Source: Cinclus cinclus (lineage: Eukaryota; Chordata; Aves; Passeriformes; Cinclidae). From it: a stretch of DNA of 64,000 nucleotides. The stretch covers positions 56,046,006-56,110,005 of the forward strand of contig NC_085047.1 of the NCBI RefSeq assembly GCF_963662255.1. Direction: 5' to 3'. The notes under the pieces were generated by a model, which was not told the DNA's origin, did no database searches, and saw nothing but the letters and a program-made list of their open reading frames with translations. This document shows positions 1 through 12,930 of the stretch, one piece after another (within the stretch, counting starts at the first letter, position 1; every line of letters starts with the position of its first letter). The translations under genes and the position numbers were made by a program.

Positions 1-942
1 TGTAGAGGAATCATCACCTTTGCCATCAAAGTATGGCTAGTACTGAATCATTTTGTCAATAAAGAGAAAATATCTTTCTCTCCATGACATCCAGTGTAGG
101 CATATTCAGTCAGTGGCTCAGAGAAGAACACAAGTTGGAAGCAGCCCATCAAAGTGTTTTGACAGGAAGAGTCAGAGATTATAAACTGAATTAATTTGTT
201 CCCTTATAGTGAGTGGCATGAAGCAATTACTGTAGAGCAGAAAACAGATCAGATGACCCTACAATGGACTAGTAAAGGAAATTCAAAATACCAAATGAAA
301 TGTTGTTCAATAATGTTGAAAAGTGGTACTGGCCAAATAACTAACACCACACAGAACAGGACTACATCTGAAGTCTGCTCTGTCCATGAAGACAAGTCAG
401 GCTGTGATAAATCAACAAATCCTTCAGATTTAACCAAAAAAAATTGCACAAGCAGGATTTATTGCCATACTGAAATATTCTAGCAGCATTCCAGTTATCT
501 ATATATTACAGGAATTTATTGTCATAAGTACAGAAGATGAATCAGGTGTTAAGACTGGAGATAGCAAGGAAAAAATACTGATCTTGATTATAAAAAAAGA
601 AAGTAGTGACAAGGTTTAATGAGACAAGATCTAGTGTGGTGGGAAAAGAAAAGAGAGGTCGTCTTACAGGGCAGAGATAAGAAAACTGAGTTGCCCACAG
701 TGACAGATAATGCTGAAAAGGCCAAAGGGAAGAGATCTGGATTTCATTGTAAGGAACTTACATTTAGATGGTGAGTAGACATGCATGAATGTAGAAGGAA
801 TTAAAGGCAAAGCTAAAAAAAAGAGAAGTTGAAGTGGGTTTGAAGCTCAGCCAGAAAAACAGTGTCTGAAACTCTGGGACAGGTTATAGTTGCCATTAGA
901 GAATATACTGGAGGAGAAAACAGAGAAATGGGAAGAGGAATC

Positions 943-961
943 GGGGTGGGGTGTGGGGGGG
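943..961 (+). other. Potential G-quadruplex motif
   Basis: Three closely spaced G runs of 4, 4 and 7 are separated by T and TGT. The last run can supply two G triplets, so the stretch fits the usual four-run G3+ quadruplex rule with very short loops. It lies in intergenic DNA with no gene I can tie it to. Folding is inferred from the pattern only. Confidence 0.55.
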
Positions 962-3900
962 AAATATTTTAAATACATATAAGGAGAAGTAATTTTTCTT
1001 TTCTAGACATTTGGATGATCTGTCAATATGTTCACTTAAGTTGTCTCTTTAATATGGAGGGAAGCTGTCAGAAACAGAGGACACCAGTGAGAAAGGACTG
1101 GAATTAACAAGAGCTGGTTGGACTGCACCTCAAACTGCAGCAGGATTCAGTTCCATATTCAGGCAGAAAGTAATGAATGTACCAGCTGCTAAACATTACT
1201 AATCAGCCATGGAGATCCATCCTGTGCTAACAAAAATTTCCATGTGACCTTCAAATAGCCACACAAGGCAGCTCAGCACTCTCCAGCTGGGAGGTGGCAG
1301 AAAAGACAACTGTGTCAAGTCCCACATGAAAAAGGAAAACCACATCCTTTGTGTTGTGCAGTAAGAAAAGACAGAGGGCTATTTCTCCTTCCTTCAGGCT
1401 CCATGGATTGTTTTTTTTTTTAAGCAGCTCAGCCTTTGACAAACAAGAGTCATCTGTGGGCTGTCATCTTGTCCCTCCCAGTTGCAAAAGCCATACAGAT
1501 GCTGTCAAACTCCCACCTCCTGGTGTGTAACACAAGTCCACACTCAGGTCTTTCAATATGGTCTTTGACCCACCTGTCTCTTCTAAAAAGAAACTACAGT
1601 TCAAAATCTTTATGTATTTTTAATTATTTTTTGCTTACCTGAAGGAAAGGAAATTCACTTTAATCCTCACAGTGCTTAAAATTCCTAAATATTTCTAAAT
1701 AAATACTTCAGCCTATCCTTTCTGACCTTGAAGGACTTTTAGTCATGGTCACAGAGGCAGCTAGAACCAAGACTGTCCTGCAGGCCACATGGTAGAATTT
1801 TTTCCCATGCACATTTTTGTCATGTTGCATATTAAAGATATTGTTAGGGAGCTCTGCATTAGCACCGTGGCCTGTCCCTGTGCATGTTTCTAGCAGCTCC
1901 CAAGTCCTTATTAACATCCCAAATGAGACAGGAATGGATTTGCTATGTGAGATTGTCAGACTCATAACTTAGCTGTTCAGAAAGTCACTGGAGGAAAGAG
2001 ATTTTACCAAAATCAGGTGCACATAAAGATCTCCCACTGGGTTTTGACTGTGCTGGAATATTGAACTAATCCCAGGTGTTGGGCAATAACTTTGGAGCAA
2101 GGCAAATACTACAAAGTACTGGAACCAAAACGTCAGCAGAAAGCCTGCAGCTTTTAAGAGCATAAAACCTGATATTAATGTGCACCCAATATCATGCTTA
2201 TTAATAACAGTTACAGAAGAGTTAGCAGGGAAGGAACACAGGACTAGTGTGGCAGAAGTTAGATTAGATTAGTTTATTTGATTACCTGGAACACAGTATA
2301 AGCAGAAGCAGTAGAAGCAGTAGGTGCCTTGTGCAGCATAGGCTGTACTCATCAATGTTAAAGCAATTACCTGTACAGATGTAATACCAGTGATCTGTTA
2401 CAGCACTGAAATATAAAGTGTTCCTTTATTGCTATTACACGCTCATCTTGTCAAATGACTACGGAAGAATCCTAGATGGGCAAATGCCAAAACCCTTTTG
2501 CTTAGGAGGTAATAGCTCAATTTACCAGTCCGATTTGGTGGATTTCAATTTGGGAAGGAGACAAATAAAAGTGCTTGAGTGAGCATTTTGTGGGTTGATT
2601 TGAGGCTTTGCTGATATTGATCAAACTGTACTGAAAACCCAGGGGAAGAAGTGGCAGTTGCAAATTTCTTTGTGGTTTAGATATGCAGGGTAACATCCAG
2701 GTCCAGCTTGGATTTCTCCACCTGGATGTCTATGCTGCCAGCTCCAGCCAGGTGCATCTTGTCACCTGATGACCTCTGAGATGCCCTGTGATGTCCTGCC
2801 CATGACAGCTTCTTAGAGCTGGCAGGGAGGACACAGTGATTACAGTAAGTCCAGGCCATGTTACACCAGACAGGAAGGACATCCTGCGCCATTTAAATCA
2901 GCATCAGGTTGACACCACAAATTGACTCCACGTTTGTAGAGATGTTTGGACAACTGAAACCCAGTTCCATGTTGGAACTGGGAGCCTAATGAGCCTCTGA
3001 ACTGAGCAGTTGTGAGGAGGGGTGTCTCTGTTAGCATCTATAATACCCTGGGAAGCCCTTGGCTACACCAGGGTTCATTGGCGTGTCTCTTGGCCCTGTG
3101 ACCACGTTGAAGAATTGCTCAGTGACACTCCATATTAGTGGTTAAATTGAGCCTTGAATCACCACTGTTGAAAATTTAGACTTCTTACTGACACAGAGAC
3201 TGATCTGCATCCTACCCCAGTTGTGTGTGACAGTAGGAGAGCACTGAGTGTGTGTGGACCTGTTGAGAAGGTGGTTTCCCTGCACCCTGAGACCTGGCAG
3301 CCCCAAACAACAGCTCCCAAGACCAGCAAATTATCACCATCAGGTTTGTTTGGGAATGGACTCATGCCTAAGACACTTCCCTTGTGCCAGTAAAAAGTCT
3401 TTGATAGGCCAGGTTTGTCCCATGCCTGTCCTAGGAGTGGTAGTTTCGAGATGGCTATGCAATAAGAAATTAAATAAATCCTTGTGAGAAAACTTTTGTC
3501 CAACAACTTTTTCCAGGCTTCTCAGGCTTCCCTTATCTCAGTCCATGTGGGTGGTAGGTACCCAGGGAAATGGCTGTTTGCTGCTGCAGTGCCTAACCAT
3601 GTCCATGGTGTGGCTTGCTGTGCTCTGCTCTTTCCATCTCTTGTGACTGTCAGAGCAGTTTCCTGGTGTAAGGAGGGTGTGCACTTGTGTGTGGACATTT
3701 TTTTCAACACTCAGGAAATCCCAATATAAAAGCAAGGTTTGCAACAACTTTTCAACTCCGGTGCTACTTCATCTGTCAGTTATCTGTGGTATGATCTGGA
3801 GCTGTGAGTTCCTCAGCATATAGCAAGTTTTCAAGCTAATGATCAAGTAAACTACCAAGTATCCTGTTAATAATAGGTGGCTAACTTAGCTGGCTATATC

Positions 3901-6900
3901 GATGAGTCCCTTTGTTTAGGTGACAGACAAATTGTTCTCTTGAGTTTTGGTCTTTGGTAGTTGGGCATGTGTCTGTAAGCTGAAACAAGCAGAGGCATAC
4001 TGAATGGGTGAGATGTGGAGATGTGTCTGACTCCTACCAGACATCAGAGATCAGAAAAACATTTTGAACTACCACTCAGGAGACTTTAGTTCTGTGCATG
4101 TATGAATGTGGACGTGTTGTGAGCAAGGGAAGGATGTGGGACCTTACTTCACTGTCCCAACAGAGAAACCCTTCCAGGCTCCCTCCACCTAACAAATCCA
4201 GTGGCACCCAAAATAAAGAGGAAAACACCCTGATTTTCCACCCAATAATTCTTTTCCAAAAAATCATTTTTCCTAGTACTGTGGGAAGAAACACTGCATC
4301 TCTAGTTTTTTACTATGACACCTACAGATTCCTGTACCCTGCTCCTGTTCCCAGTGCACAAATCCTACACCCTTTTGGATACCCTATTGTAAGAGAATGT
4401 TGATGGTCTAGCTGGGAGGACAAGTGGTGGCAGCCTTTTGCTCTGTGGGGCAGTGAATCTGGGTGTCTCAACTCTCCCCAGCACCATTATAAAACATCCA
4501 GGCCTTTTATACAAAGACCTGTTCGTTAAAACCTTCACTTCTCCCTTGTCAAATGGGTCATAAATGGCTTGCACATTCAGAAGTTAGTGCAGGGAAATGA
4601 CAGGCTGATGACGTGGTCATTTAACTTTGTTTTTAGAGTGAAGCAGGGTAAAAATACGGATGATAGCAAGCACTTACAGGGCTGAGCTCCTAGGGAGAAG
4701 CAGAGGTGATGGTGGTACTCTCAGGGCAGAAAAAAAATACTGTCCCCAAAGGGGCTGCTGGAAAACACCATCAATTCATCTCCTGGGTCCTCTGTTTTCG
4801 GCAGATCTGGAAGTTTCTGGGACGTAGTTACCAGCTGTAGCAGGTGCTCAGATACCTCATTCATCCCTCTGCATCCTCCATTAGACGGGTTCATCTTTTA
4901 CAAGAGGTTGCAGCTGAGGAGCACCCATGAGTATCTTCACAATCTTTAATTGTGATCAGGTAGCAGGAATAACCCATGACCAATTCACTATATTTCCTTC
5001 GGCTCCATTTCCTAACATGCTTCTTCTGCTCCTCCTCCCTCCAGGCTGTAGTCTGTGGGTAATGGGATTTGTCTGTGATAACCAGTAATTCATTGCCTTA
5101 TACATTTAATCTCTATATTTTCATTGCAGAGTTTCTCTGTGCATGGATGAAAGCACCAGAACAAAATGACCCTAGAACTGACTGTAAAAATGCATTTCTC
5201 CTCCCTGATCACTTCATTTTCTAATGAAAAGTCTTTATTCACCTGGGTGCTTTCCCAGCTAATGGGCTATTTAAAAATCCATCACTAATATAGTGAAAAA
5301 TATGTTTTCTCCCTTCAGATCAATGTCAGCAGCTCTCACATTAGCTGTACCCAGTGATGGCTGATGCAGCTAACCCTAGATTTCCCCACAGGCAATGTCA
5401 CAGGTAATAAAAAACCATAAAGCTTACAACTGGTTATTATGAATTGTAGCAACCCTTACAAATGGGTCTTGCCTGTGCAGCTCCTTTTTCTTGTACCTGA
5501 CCCCCACCCACATTCAGTCCAGTTCTGCTGCTGTTGTTCCAGGAGCTTGTGATAAAACCGAATAGCCCCAAAAAGGCAGCTGAGGGAGCTCAGCCATGAA
5601 AACATGCTGGGGATTTCCAAGTTGTCAGGTTCCTGTTTGTGCTATCAGTGCTGCTCTTTGTTGAGAGAGTCCTGTGGACCTTGCCTCTGCTGCAAGCCCT
5701 GGAAGTCTAGGGATAAGGCACAAAGAATCCATTTCTTTATCTATGTATTTATGTAGGTATATGAAGGTAAAGAAAACCATGTCAGTCTAGGGGGTTGTCA
5801 TGTAAGTAGGAGGTCACATTATTCATGCTTCTGGCAGCCACTTCACTGAAGGACTGATTTTTTTCTGTTTCCATGTAAAGCAAGGCTGAAGCCATACACA
5901 ACTGGACAGAGACCCTTAAAAATTAAGCCTGAAGATAAAAATCTCCCATCTCATAGTGGTTGCTGGGAAGGCTTCTTTCCTAACAAGGTCTCTGGTCTCA
6001 CAGTCTTCAAGCAATTCATCTCTTTGAAAATGCAAGGTAACAAAGAAATCTGGGATTTTCAGGATACCCACTGCACCTTCACCCAGATATTTTGGGTCCA
6101 AATTCCATGACAACCATGGATTAGAATTCCAAGGTTAGCTCTGAATATTTTTTTCTGGACAGCATCACACCATCTCATCTTCCTGCTCCTGAGCAGGACC
6201 ATTTTTACAAGGTATGCTTGGATACAGTCCCTCTAAACTGAGAACTTATATGGGATAATTTTATGAAACAAGGAGCTTAGAAATCCAAGCCAACACATGT
6301 TGATTCTCTGTCCCAGGAGAGCACAGTGCTCATCCTCAACAGTCATCCTGAAACATCTATTTTCTCAAAATGTGTTGTGAGCTTTGAGTCTTTGCTGTGA
6401 ATTTCAGTTCTTTTTATCCTTCTGGATGCATTGACATTTCCAAGCTTTGTGCTGTTCAAGGACTCTGATTGCTGGCAACCACCTCTCTTCTTGTCCTTTA
6501 TCTGGAGTATTGGAGACTGGATATCTAAGAGCTCAGCCCTACACTCTCATATGTCACAGTGCATCACCATCAGCCCATCACTGTGGAACTGCTCTAGCAT
6601 AGTGGGAGATGGAAAAGCCCAGCAGAGCATCTTGACAGGACTGGTGGATATTTGTAATTGTTTAAGACCATCACTTTAACAGCCTTAAATCAGTCAGCGC
6701 TGACACAGGGCTATATTTGTCCTCAAATCCAGAGAGCTCTCTCTGCATTTTAATGTGTAGCTTGAGTGTATGCAATTTGCTGGTACGGTGTATTTTTAGC
6801 AAGAAAATAGTCTTCTTTTGTTTGGCTCAGAAAGGTGAAAGTTATCACTTAAAGAGCTTGGTGGTATCATCTGTATGTAGGGACTTCTGTGAGCTTGCTC

Positions 6901-8394
6901 TGTGTGCTGCTATGTGATGGCTGCATTTTAAAAGCTTGCATTGCTTTATTGAAAAACAATCTTTAGGAATGTCAGGCTGCATGCAGTAGTTATTACCATG
7001 AAGTTGATCTAAAAGTCTATGTGTTGGGGCAAGATTTGCTTAATTTTTTTTTTAAATTTATTTTTATTCACTGCAAGGCTGCTCATATTTTATAGTCAGT
7101 TTCACCTGTAGGAATCTGAAGAATCATTGACCTCTGTGGTGTTACCAATAATTTATATATTAGTGCAACAAGGCAAAAATTATTCATACTCCCAGGGCCC
7201 TACTTTCAGCTGAAATTCTTCAAACACTGATAAAAACCTCCTCACTTGAAGTTTAAGAATTGAGATATTAGAGTTACATCTGCTGTTTTAAGTCATGCAG
7301 GTTTTCATAGTACTTGTTGCATTTTGTTTATGGGAGAATAAAAAGGCTATACATTTAAGTGAGTGTCTCAGACTCACATGATGGAGAAGTAACAGAGTTT
7401 GCTTGGGGCAGAAGAGCCAAGGAAGTCCAGACAGTACAAAGAGGGCTGCTAGTGCACCAGGGCAGTTTCATGTCTCCTTATTTTAAACATCTCCATTGTA
7501 AACAGTACCTCAACCCAAACATTCCTCTGATGTCACTGCCTCTACCTCTGTACCACTAAAAAGAATGGTCCAGGGTCTCTTATTTCACTCTGAGACTGAC
7601 TGCTGCAACATGGCTCATGCCCTCATGCTGAAACTCTTCTCCTCTTTGCTCCCATGTGAGCAAACCCTTTTACACTGTTGTCTCAGACCTTCTTGTCCTC
7701 TCTGCCTCTCGAACATGCAGCCTGTAAATGCTGAGTTCTTTTGGTTTGTTGCAGTCATAGTGACTGATGTATATTAAACTTTTCCATAGTACTCTAATTG
7801 CAGCATGTATCTTCCTCACTAAATGGCTTTCCTTCTTTGGACTTCAGCAATAAGATTTTCTTTCTATCTTCTTCCTCTTCTGTCCCTTTCCTTTTGCTCA
7901 TGCATTTCCACTGCTTCTCCTTTTTGTCCTAGTCCTCACATCCCCATGAATGTATGCTTTCCTTCCCATTGCTTCCCTTTTCCTTTCCTTGGGTCTGTGC
8001 CCCACTCCATTTTTCTGTGGCTGCAGAAGTGACAAGTTTGCATGATGCCAGAAGTTAACACCAAAACACAATTATAGCCATACTCCTAGAACCAAGGAGC
8101 TTCTTTTAGTATTCATTCTGGTACAAAGGTCTTACTCCCCAAGGTATTCATTTTATCAACATCTTCTTTCCCTGATCCTCCTCACTGAGGCCAGGTCCTG
8201 GCCCTCTCCCAGCAGTAGCAGCAAGGAACCCGGATCTGCCTGGCTGACTCCTCACACTTCCTCCCCTGGGGAAAGCCATTAATTCACTGGCACCCATTTC
8301 TCATCTGACAGAAATAAGGAAAGCCGTGGTCCTGTGAGAAAGGTCCAGGTCTGGTGCCATAAGCTGACTCATGCTATGATGAGTTATCCCTCTA

Positions 8395-8490
8395 AGAAGT
8401 TTCTATTTCTGTTTTCTTTCCCATTTCCCTTTCTCCTTTCCATTTCTCCTCACTACTCTTTTTTCCTGCTTCTGTTGTCCCCTCTCTTCA
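8395..8490. repeat. Pyrimidine-rich tract
   Basis: The plus strand is almost entirely C and T for about 90 bases, in irregular TTTCC/TTTCT units, and leads directly into the GT microsatellite. A similar but less pure tract lies at about 7840-8000. Such strand asymmetry is common low-complexity DNA and can favour triplex (H-DNA) structures. It may also act as a polypyrimidine tract if transcribed, but no exon is evident next to it. Confidence 0.6.
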
Positions 8491-8500
8491 AATTGATTTT

Positions 8501-8522
8501 GTGTGTGTGTGTGTGTGTGTGT
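8501..8522. repeat. (GT)n microsatellite
   Basis: About eleven uninterrupted GT units are followed by GTTT units. The tract sits immediately after a pyrimidine-rich stretch. It is probably polymorphic, as dinucleotide repeats of this length usually are. Confidence 0.9.
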
Positions 8523-9474
8523 TTGTTTGTGCATGCTGGTACAGCAGACGGGGAAGTCTCCACTTGACCATGCAGCCCACTGTGGTCATGTCAGCAACCT
8601 GTTCCCTGCCAAATATATTTTATAGACCTATCCCTGACTGGAATCATTTCAGGCTCCTTATGTTGGTGTGATGACAGTCACATGATTCTGATGTCACCAG
8701 GAAGCAAAACATTTCAGTATCTCCCTCCAGCTGGTGGGCGCTCAATGACCAGCAGTCAGTAAGAAGGAGCAAAAGAGATGCAGGTAAATGAGTCCAACAA
8801 AAAACAAGAGATGTTTGTCCTTCTCTTAAGAAAGGTCACCAGAAATAGTGCTGGGGGAAGGGCATTAAAGCTTGAAGGACCTTTGGACTGTGGATCCTCC
8901 AAAAATAGACATGAAACTCACCCTTTTTTACCTTGTTGTTGACAATCCTAGCGCCAAGCTTTGGCATATGATAGAGAATTTAAAGCAAAGAACTTTTCCA
9001 CCTTCTTAAAAAACCTGTGGGAAATGGAAATCAGCAGGAACTTTAGTAGTGCAAAACATGAAACTACATTCTCTTTGGCTGTCTCCACATCACTAGATAA
9101 AAGAGAACCAGGCAAAGCCCAGAGGCTGATTATCTGCTTCTCTACACACTGTTATTTCACTCCCAGCTCCATTTTGGAGGATGTCAGCTGCTTCTATCCA
9201 ATGCACTTCCACATGACAGTGTGGGTGTGAACTGGTCCAGGTTTCTTGGCCTCATCTTTATCCAGGAGTGTAAGAATTGCCATAAAGAGTAATGAAAGAA
9301 ACCAGAAAAATTTCTTTTCTCTGATGGGGAATAAAAAGGTGGCGTGTATAGAAGTATGTTAGGTAGCCACAGGGCAAATATGACCAAGAATATGATGTAA
9401 CCATGAGGAAATCCACTATGGTTTGGAGATTTATCAGTCAAGTAATTTATTGACAAGGCAAGAAAATAGGTCAT

Positions 9475-9790
9475 TGATGATTTTTCTCTCACTTGAGCTG
9501 AAACAGTGTGTACAGTTCTAAACATGCACGTCCAGGAAGATGCACTCAGCCTCAAGTGGAGGATGATCAGGATGATCAAAGCAAATGGAGACCCTGTGCC
9601 AAGAGTATGTGACATATTTAACCTAGCAAAAACTAAACCAAAAATGGATCCCCTCAACAGTATACCTGGCAGACAACCTCTAGATGGAGAAAAACAGCTT
9701 TGCAAAGCACAGAAGAGAGTCAAACAGAAGAGTGGGAACTGCAAAGTTATCTCTTGCCATCAAAGCACTGTCACCTGGAAAAGCAGTGTC
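9475..9790 (+). mobile_element. Old, degraded CR1 LINE fragment
   Basis: The segment follows the CR1 ORF2 C-terminal region in order but is heavily diverged. A GTGTACAGTTCT block (about 9508-9519) corresponds to the 'C-V-Q-F-W' part of the element. A repeated GGATGATCA block (about 9560-9580) corresponds to the 'QRRATRLIKGLE' part. A TTTAACCTAGCAAAA block (about 9617-9631) corresponds to the 'LFSLAKRR' part. Stops and indels break the frame. Divergence is much greater than in the 17.3 kb or 27.2 kb copies, so this is probably an older subfamily. A 186-codon open frame on the opposite strand (9184-9744) overlaps it and looks like chance. Confidence 0.55.
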
Positions 9791-12400
9791 AGAGACATCT
9801 TAAGTAGTGTAACCTTTTTCAGGCAACTCTGATTAGTTTGTGTAGATGGACATGTGGTGATGTTGTTGCTAGCAGAAAGCACCATTTCCCAGAAGACCTC
9901 TTCCAGTGCTGTGGCCCTGCAGTATTCATGAGTGAGAAATGGAAGATTTAAGATGGGATGTGTCTTGCCCAAGTGTAGTTATTTGTAAGACACAAAAAAA
10001 GGATGGAGCTAATCACCCTGAGCTGCCATTAAAAGCAATGGGAACAACTCCTGTCAGGGTGACTCATGGAGCAGGTAGGGACATCTTGGCTGCCAGTAGC
10101 ACTGACCCAGTATCTGTCCACCAGACAGGGATGTTTGGCTGGTGGAGTGAGTGCTGCTGTGCTGCAGGCAATCAGCCTGGGAAGAGATCAAGGATAAAGG
10201 AGTCAACTTTGCAAGGACAGAGCAAAATTCATCTGGAGGAGGAGAAGCCGAGCTGAAGCAGTTCTTGAAATGGGGTGTGTTGGGAAAACATCAAGGAACT
10301 GGAGCTGGTTTCCTACACCAAAGATCTGGGGAAAATGATGTCTCATCTAGCACTGAATTCTGAGTTAAGAAATGACACCATGTTTAATGTGCTGGAGTAT
10401 TTTCTTAAACCATACTGCCCTTCACAGCCCTCCAGCTTGGGACATGCTTCTCCAGCCAAGATTATCCAAAGTGAATCTACTTTTTATAGCTGAGTTTTAT
10501 AGCTGACTGTGGACAGAGGTACTTGGGAAACTTTAAGTCCACATCCTCACTATGTGATCTCTTTACATTTCTCTGAACCTTGCACTGTTATGATTTCTAT
10601 TCTAATATGGTTTGTGAAAAGGAAATCTTTGCTCTTTAGGGCACTGTCTTGCAGATTTCCATACAGTAACGGTTCAAACCTTGACTTTGTCTTGACACCC
10701 ATTCCATATAGGTTTATTGTAGACCACAGTATGCTACAGAAAGGTAGCATAAAGTATGCTACTGAGGTCTTAAAAAACCTGACTAATTTTAATTAATCTT
10801 GCTTAATTCAGTTCAGGAAGGCATCTGACCACACCAAGACACAACTTTATGCTCATGACTCTGAATTTCTTATGAGTTATGCTCTTCATACTCGCTTTTC
10901 TTCCTACTCAGACTTACTATTTTACCTATCTCGTCCCATAGAAATTAAGATAATTATCAACATCCTTTTCTATGTTTCTTGGGTTTGGACACTTACTTAC
11001 AAAATACTCTGATGGAGTTTGAAAATTCAGCATCAGAGCAGTTTGAATCTTATTTTATATTTTTCCACAGTTGCTAGAGGCAGCTGGTCAATCCCATAGT
11101 GCCTGAGCAAAAGTCCCCAGAGCAGCAGAACAATCTGACTGTTCTCTTACCACCTCCATTTATGGTACATCTTTTCTGAAATGATAAAATTTGATTGCTT
11201 CTTATACATTTGTGTATGAGAAGAAGATGTAATACTGTCTTCTATTGGAAGATTATATTGCCCTTCAAATCAATTTCAATTTCTCATGAGTGTTCAATAT
11301 CATTTTATTTCAGCTTTATTTTTGGGTATTACATTTTTTTTTTATCACTTAATTCTACTTTAAAGATTGGAATTCTCCTGATGCCTTCCACAATGATAAA
11401 TTAGTTGTAATTGGGAACATTGACTTTGATGGTAGAGAATGGGTTTAATCCTAAGTATTCTAATATGAACTTTTTACTTTCTTTAGTGGGATGTTGAAGG
11501 GTTTGAATTTTGCTAGATCTCTTTCTTTTCCTCATACAAATGGAAATGCTGAGGACCCCAACCAGTGTGCGGTGATCTCCCAAGGAACTTGTGCAGAATT
11601 TCTCAAAATTCAATCTCAGTCTTGCTGCTCTTACACTCTTGTTTATGCATGCTGGTAGTGCTTGCACAGAACACAGACATTTGCATTTTGGGAAGCAACA
11701 TGTCCACATTTGGGAATAATGCTTTGTGACAGCTTTCTGCTTTCCTTTGAAGGGGTCAACCTTCCAGTAGCACATTTGATCTGACTAACAACAGATTTGA
11801 TGTATTTTCTTATACACTGTGGTCTGAGAAAAATCTGTGGAGCCAACCAGCCTGCACACCACAGGGTAAGAAACATTATTTTACTATACCAGCATCAGGC
11901 CAAAAACCTGTTCTTAATTTCACAGATGTCAGTAGAGATTTTTGAAATTTTTTCCACATGGTTTTCCCAAGTGTGAAAAATAGACAGCTTGTCAACTTCT
12001 TAAAAAAGACAGCATGTCAAAGGTTTTACCTGTCACCTCAGGCCTAAGGGAGAGTCACAATGAAACTAGAAGCAGAAATTTTCTTATAATAGGGATGTCA
12101 AGCAAAATTTAGCAAGATGTAGGACAAGAGGTATTTGGGTTTGAATTCTCCCCTGTTGAATTATGCTCATCAGAGCAGATATGAATTTTGATACACCTCT
12201 TAGGGAACAAGTTGCACTTTCTTGTATTTCAGATCTACATTATAATTTCATGATGAAGTGGAGTTAGTCCTGAATATGTTCTTTTTTAAAAAAACTCCAT
12301 TACTGAGATATTAATGTAATAGGGTTATACATTACATTAATTTTGAGATGTTTGACAGTAATTGTTAAGGATGTATTCATTGAATTTGCAAATTAAGATA
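9791..12400. other. Intergenic stretch, AT-rich
   Basis: I recognise no gene, RNA or transposon. Small local features are a 13-bp tandem duplication at about 10482-10506, an 8-bp perfect inverted repeat at 10744-10762 and an 11-bp inverted repeat at 12310-12341. Open frames are short and without known motifs. Confidence 0.55.
12310..12341. repeat. Perfect 11-bp inverted repeat
   Basis: The arms ATTAATGTAAT (12310-12320) and ATTACATTAAT (12331-12341) are exact reverse complements around a 10-base spacer. The stem is AT-rich with two G:C pairs at most, so it would be a weak hairpin. No transposon ends or target duplications flank it that I can see. Confidence 0.8.
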
Positions 12401-12463
12401 TGTGGTCATGTACATATATATATAAACAAATAAAAATAAAAATGAAACTGTGTATGTTCCTGC

Positions 12464-12466
12464 ATT

Positions 12467-12510
<44 letters not shown>
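12464..12510. repeat. Compound (TG)n(TA)n microsatellite
   Basis: A run of about ten TG units passes directly into about thirteen TA units. A short TA tract also lies just upstream at about 12413-12423. Alternating purine-pyrimidine DNA of this kind can adopt Z-DNA or cruciform forms and is usually length-variable. Confidence 0.9.
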
Positions 12511-12605
12511 CACTTAACTATGTTACTTATTATGGCTAAAGCATTTTGTTTTTTTGCTGCTGTCTTTAATTACTGGATGTGAAGTATAAAATCCAAAACT
12601 GATAA

Positions 12606-12930
12606 ATCACAGAATCACAGAATGGATGGGGTTGAAAGGCATCTCTGGAGATCATCCTGTCCAACACCCCTGCTAAAGCAGGCTCACCTAGAGCATGTTG
12701 CTCAGGATTGTATCCAGATGGTTTTTGAATATTTTGAGTGAGAAGTCTTGTCTGCACAGCCTATTCTAGCTCATGGTCACTTGCACAGTAAAGAAGTTCT
12801 TCCTCATGTTCCCATGGAACTTCCTGTGCATCAGTTTCTGCCCATTGCCACTTGTCCTATTGCTTGACACCACTGAGAAGATCCTGGATCCATCCTCTGG
12901 GCATCTCCAGGGCACTAACATTTAGCGGCA
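12606..12930 (-). mobile_element. CR1 LINE, 3' end fragment
   Basis: Read on the plus strand, the block opens with the complement of the CR1 3' terminus (ATCACAGAATCACAGAATGG). It continues through the conserved 3' UTR order: a GAAAGGCATCTCTGGAGATCAT-like segment, 'GTCCAACACCCCTGCTAAAGCAGG', 'AAGAAGTTCTTCCTCAT', 'TTTCTGCCCATTGCCACTTGTCCTATTG' and 'CCACTGAGAAGATCCTG', given here in parts. The element is therefore on the minus strand and 5'-truncated, as CR1 copies usually are. No reverse transcriptase remains. The left edge is sharp; the right edge is estimated. Confidence 0.92.

Larger units (their letters stand above)
1..9469. other. Intergenic stretch without a recognised gene
   Basis: All open frames here are short (at most about 115 codons). 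None shows a domain, signal peptide or family motif I recognise, and frames on both strands overlap in the way expected by chance. The DNA is moderately AT-rich. Local structure consists of a G-rich run near 943-961, pyrimidine-rich DNA at about 7840-8000 and 8395-8490, and a GT repeat at 8501-8522, which are listed separately. Exons shorter than about 150 bases, or very old transposon remnants, could be missed by eye. Confidence 0.6.

Noticed and set aside
9184..9744. 186-codon open frame on the minus strand with hydrophobic segments
   Set aside because: It overlaps an old CR1 fragment on the opposite strand, has no recognised domain, and its hydrophobicity follows from base composition of the antisense strand.
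12120..12145. tRNA-like B-box (GGGTTTGAATTCTCCC)
   Set aside because: No cloverleaf can be built around it: the A-box, acceptor stem and anticodon stem are absent.
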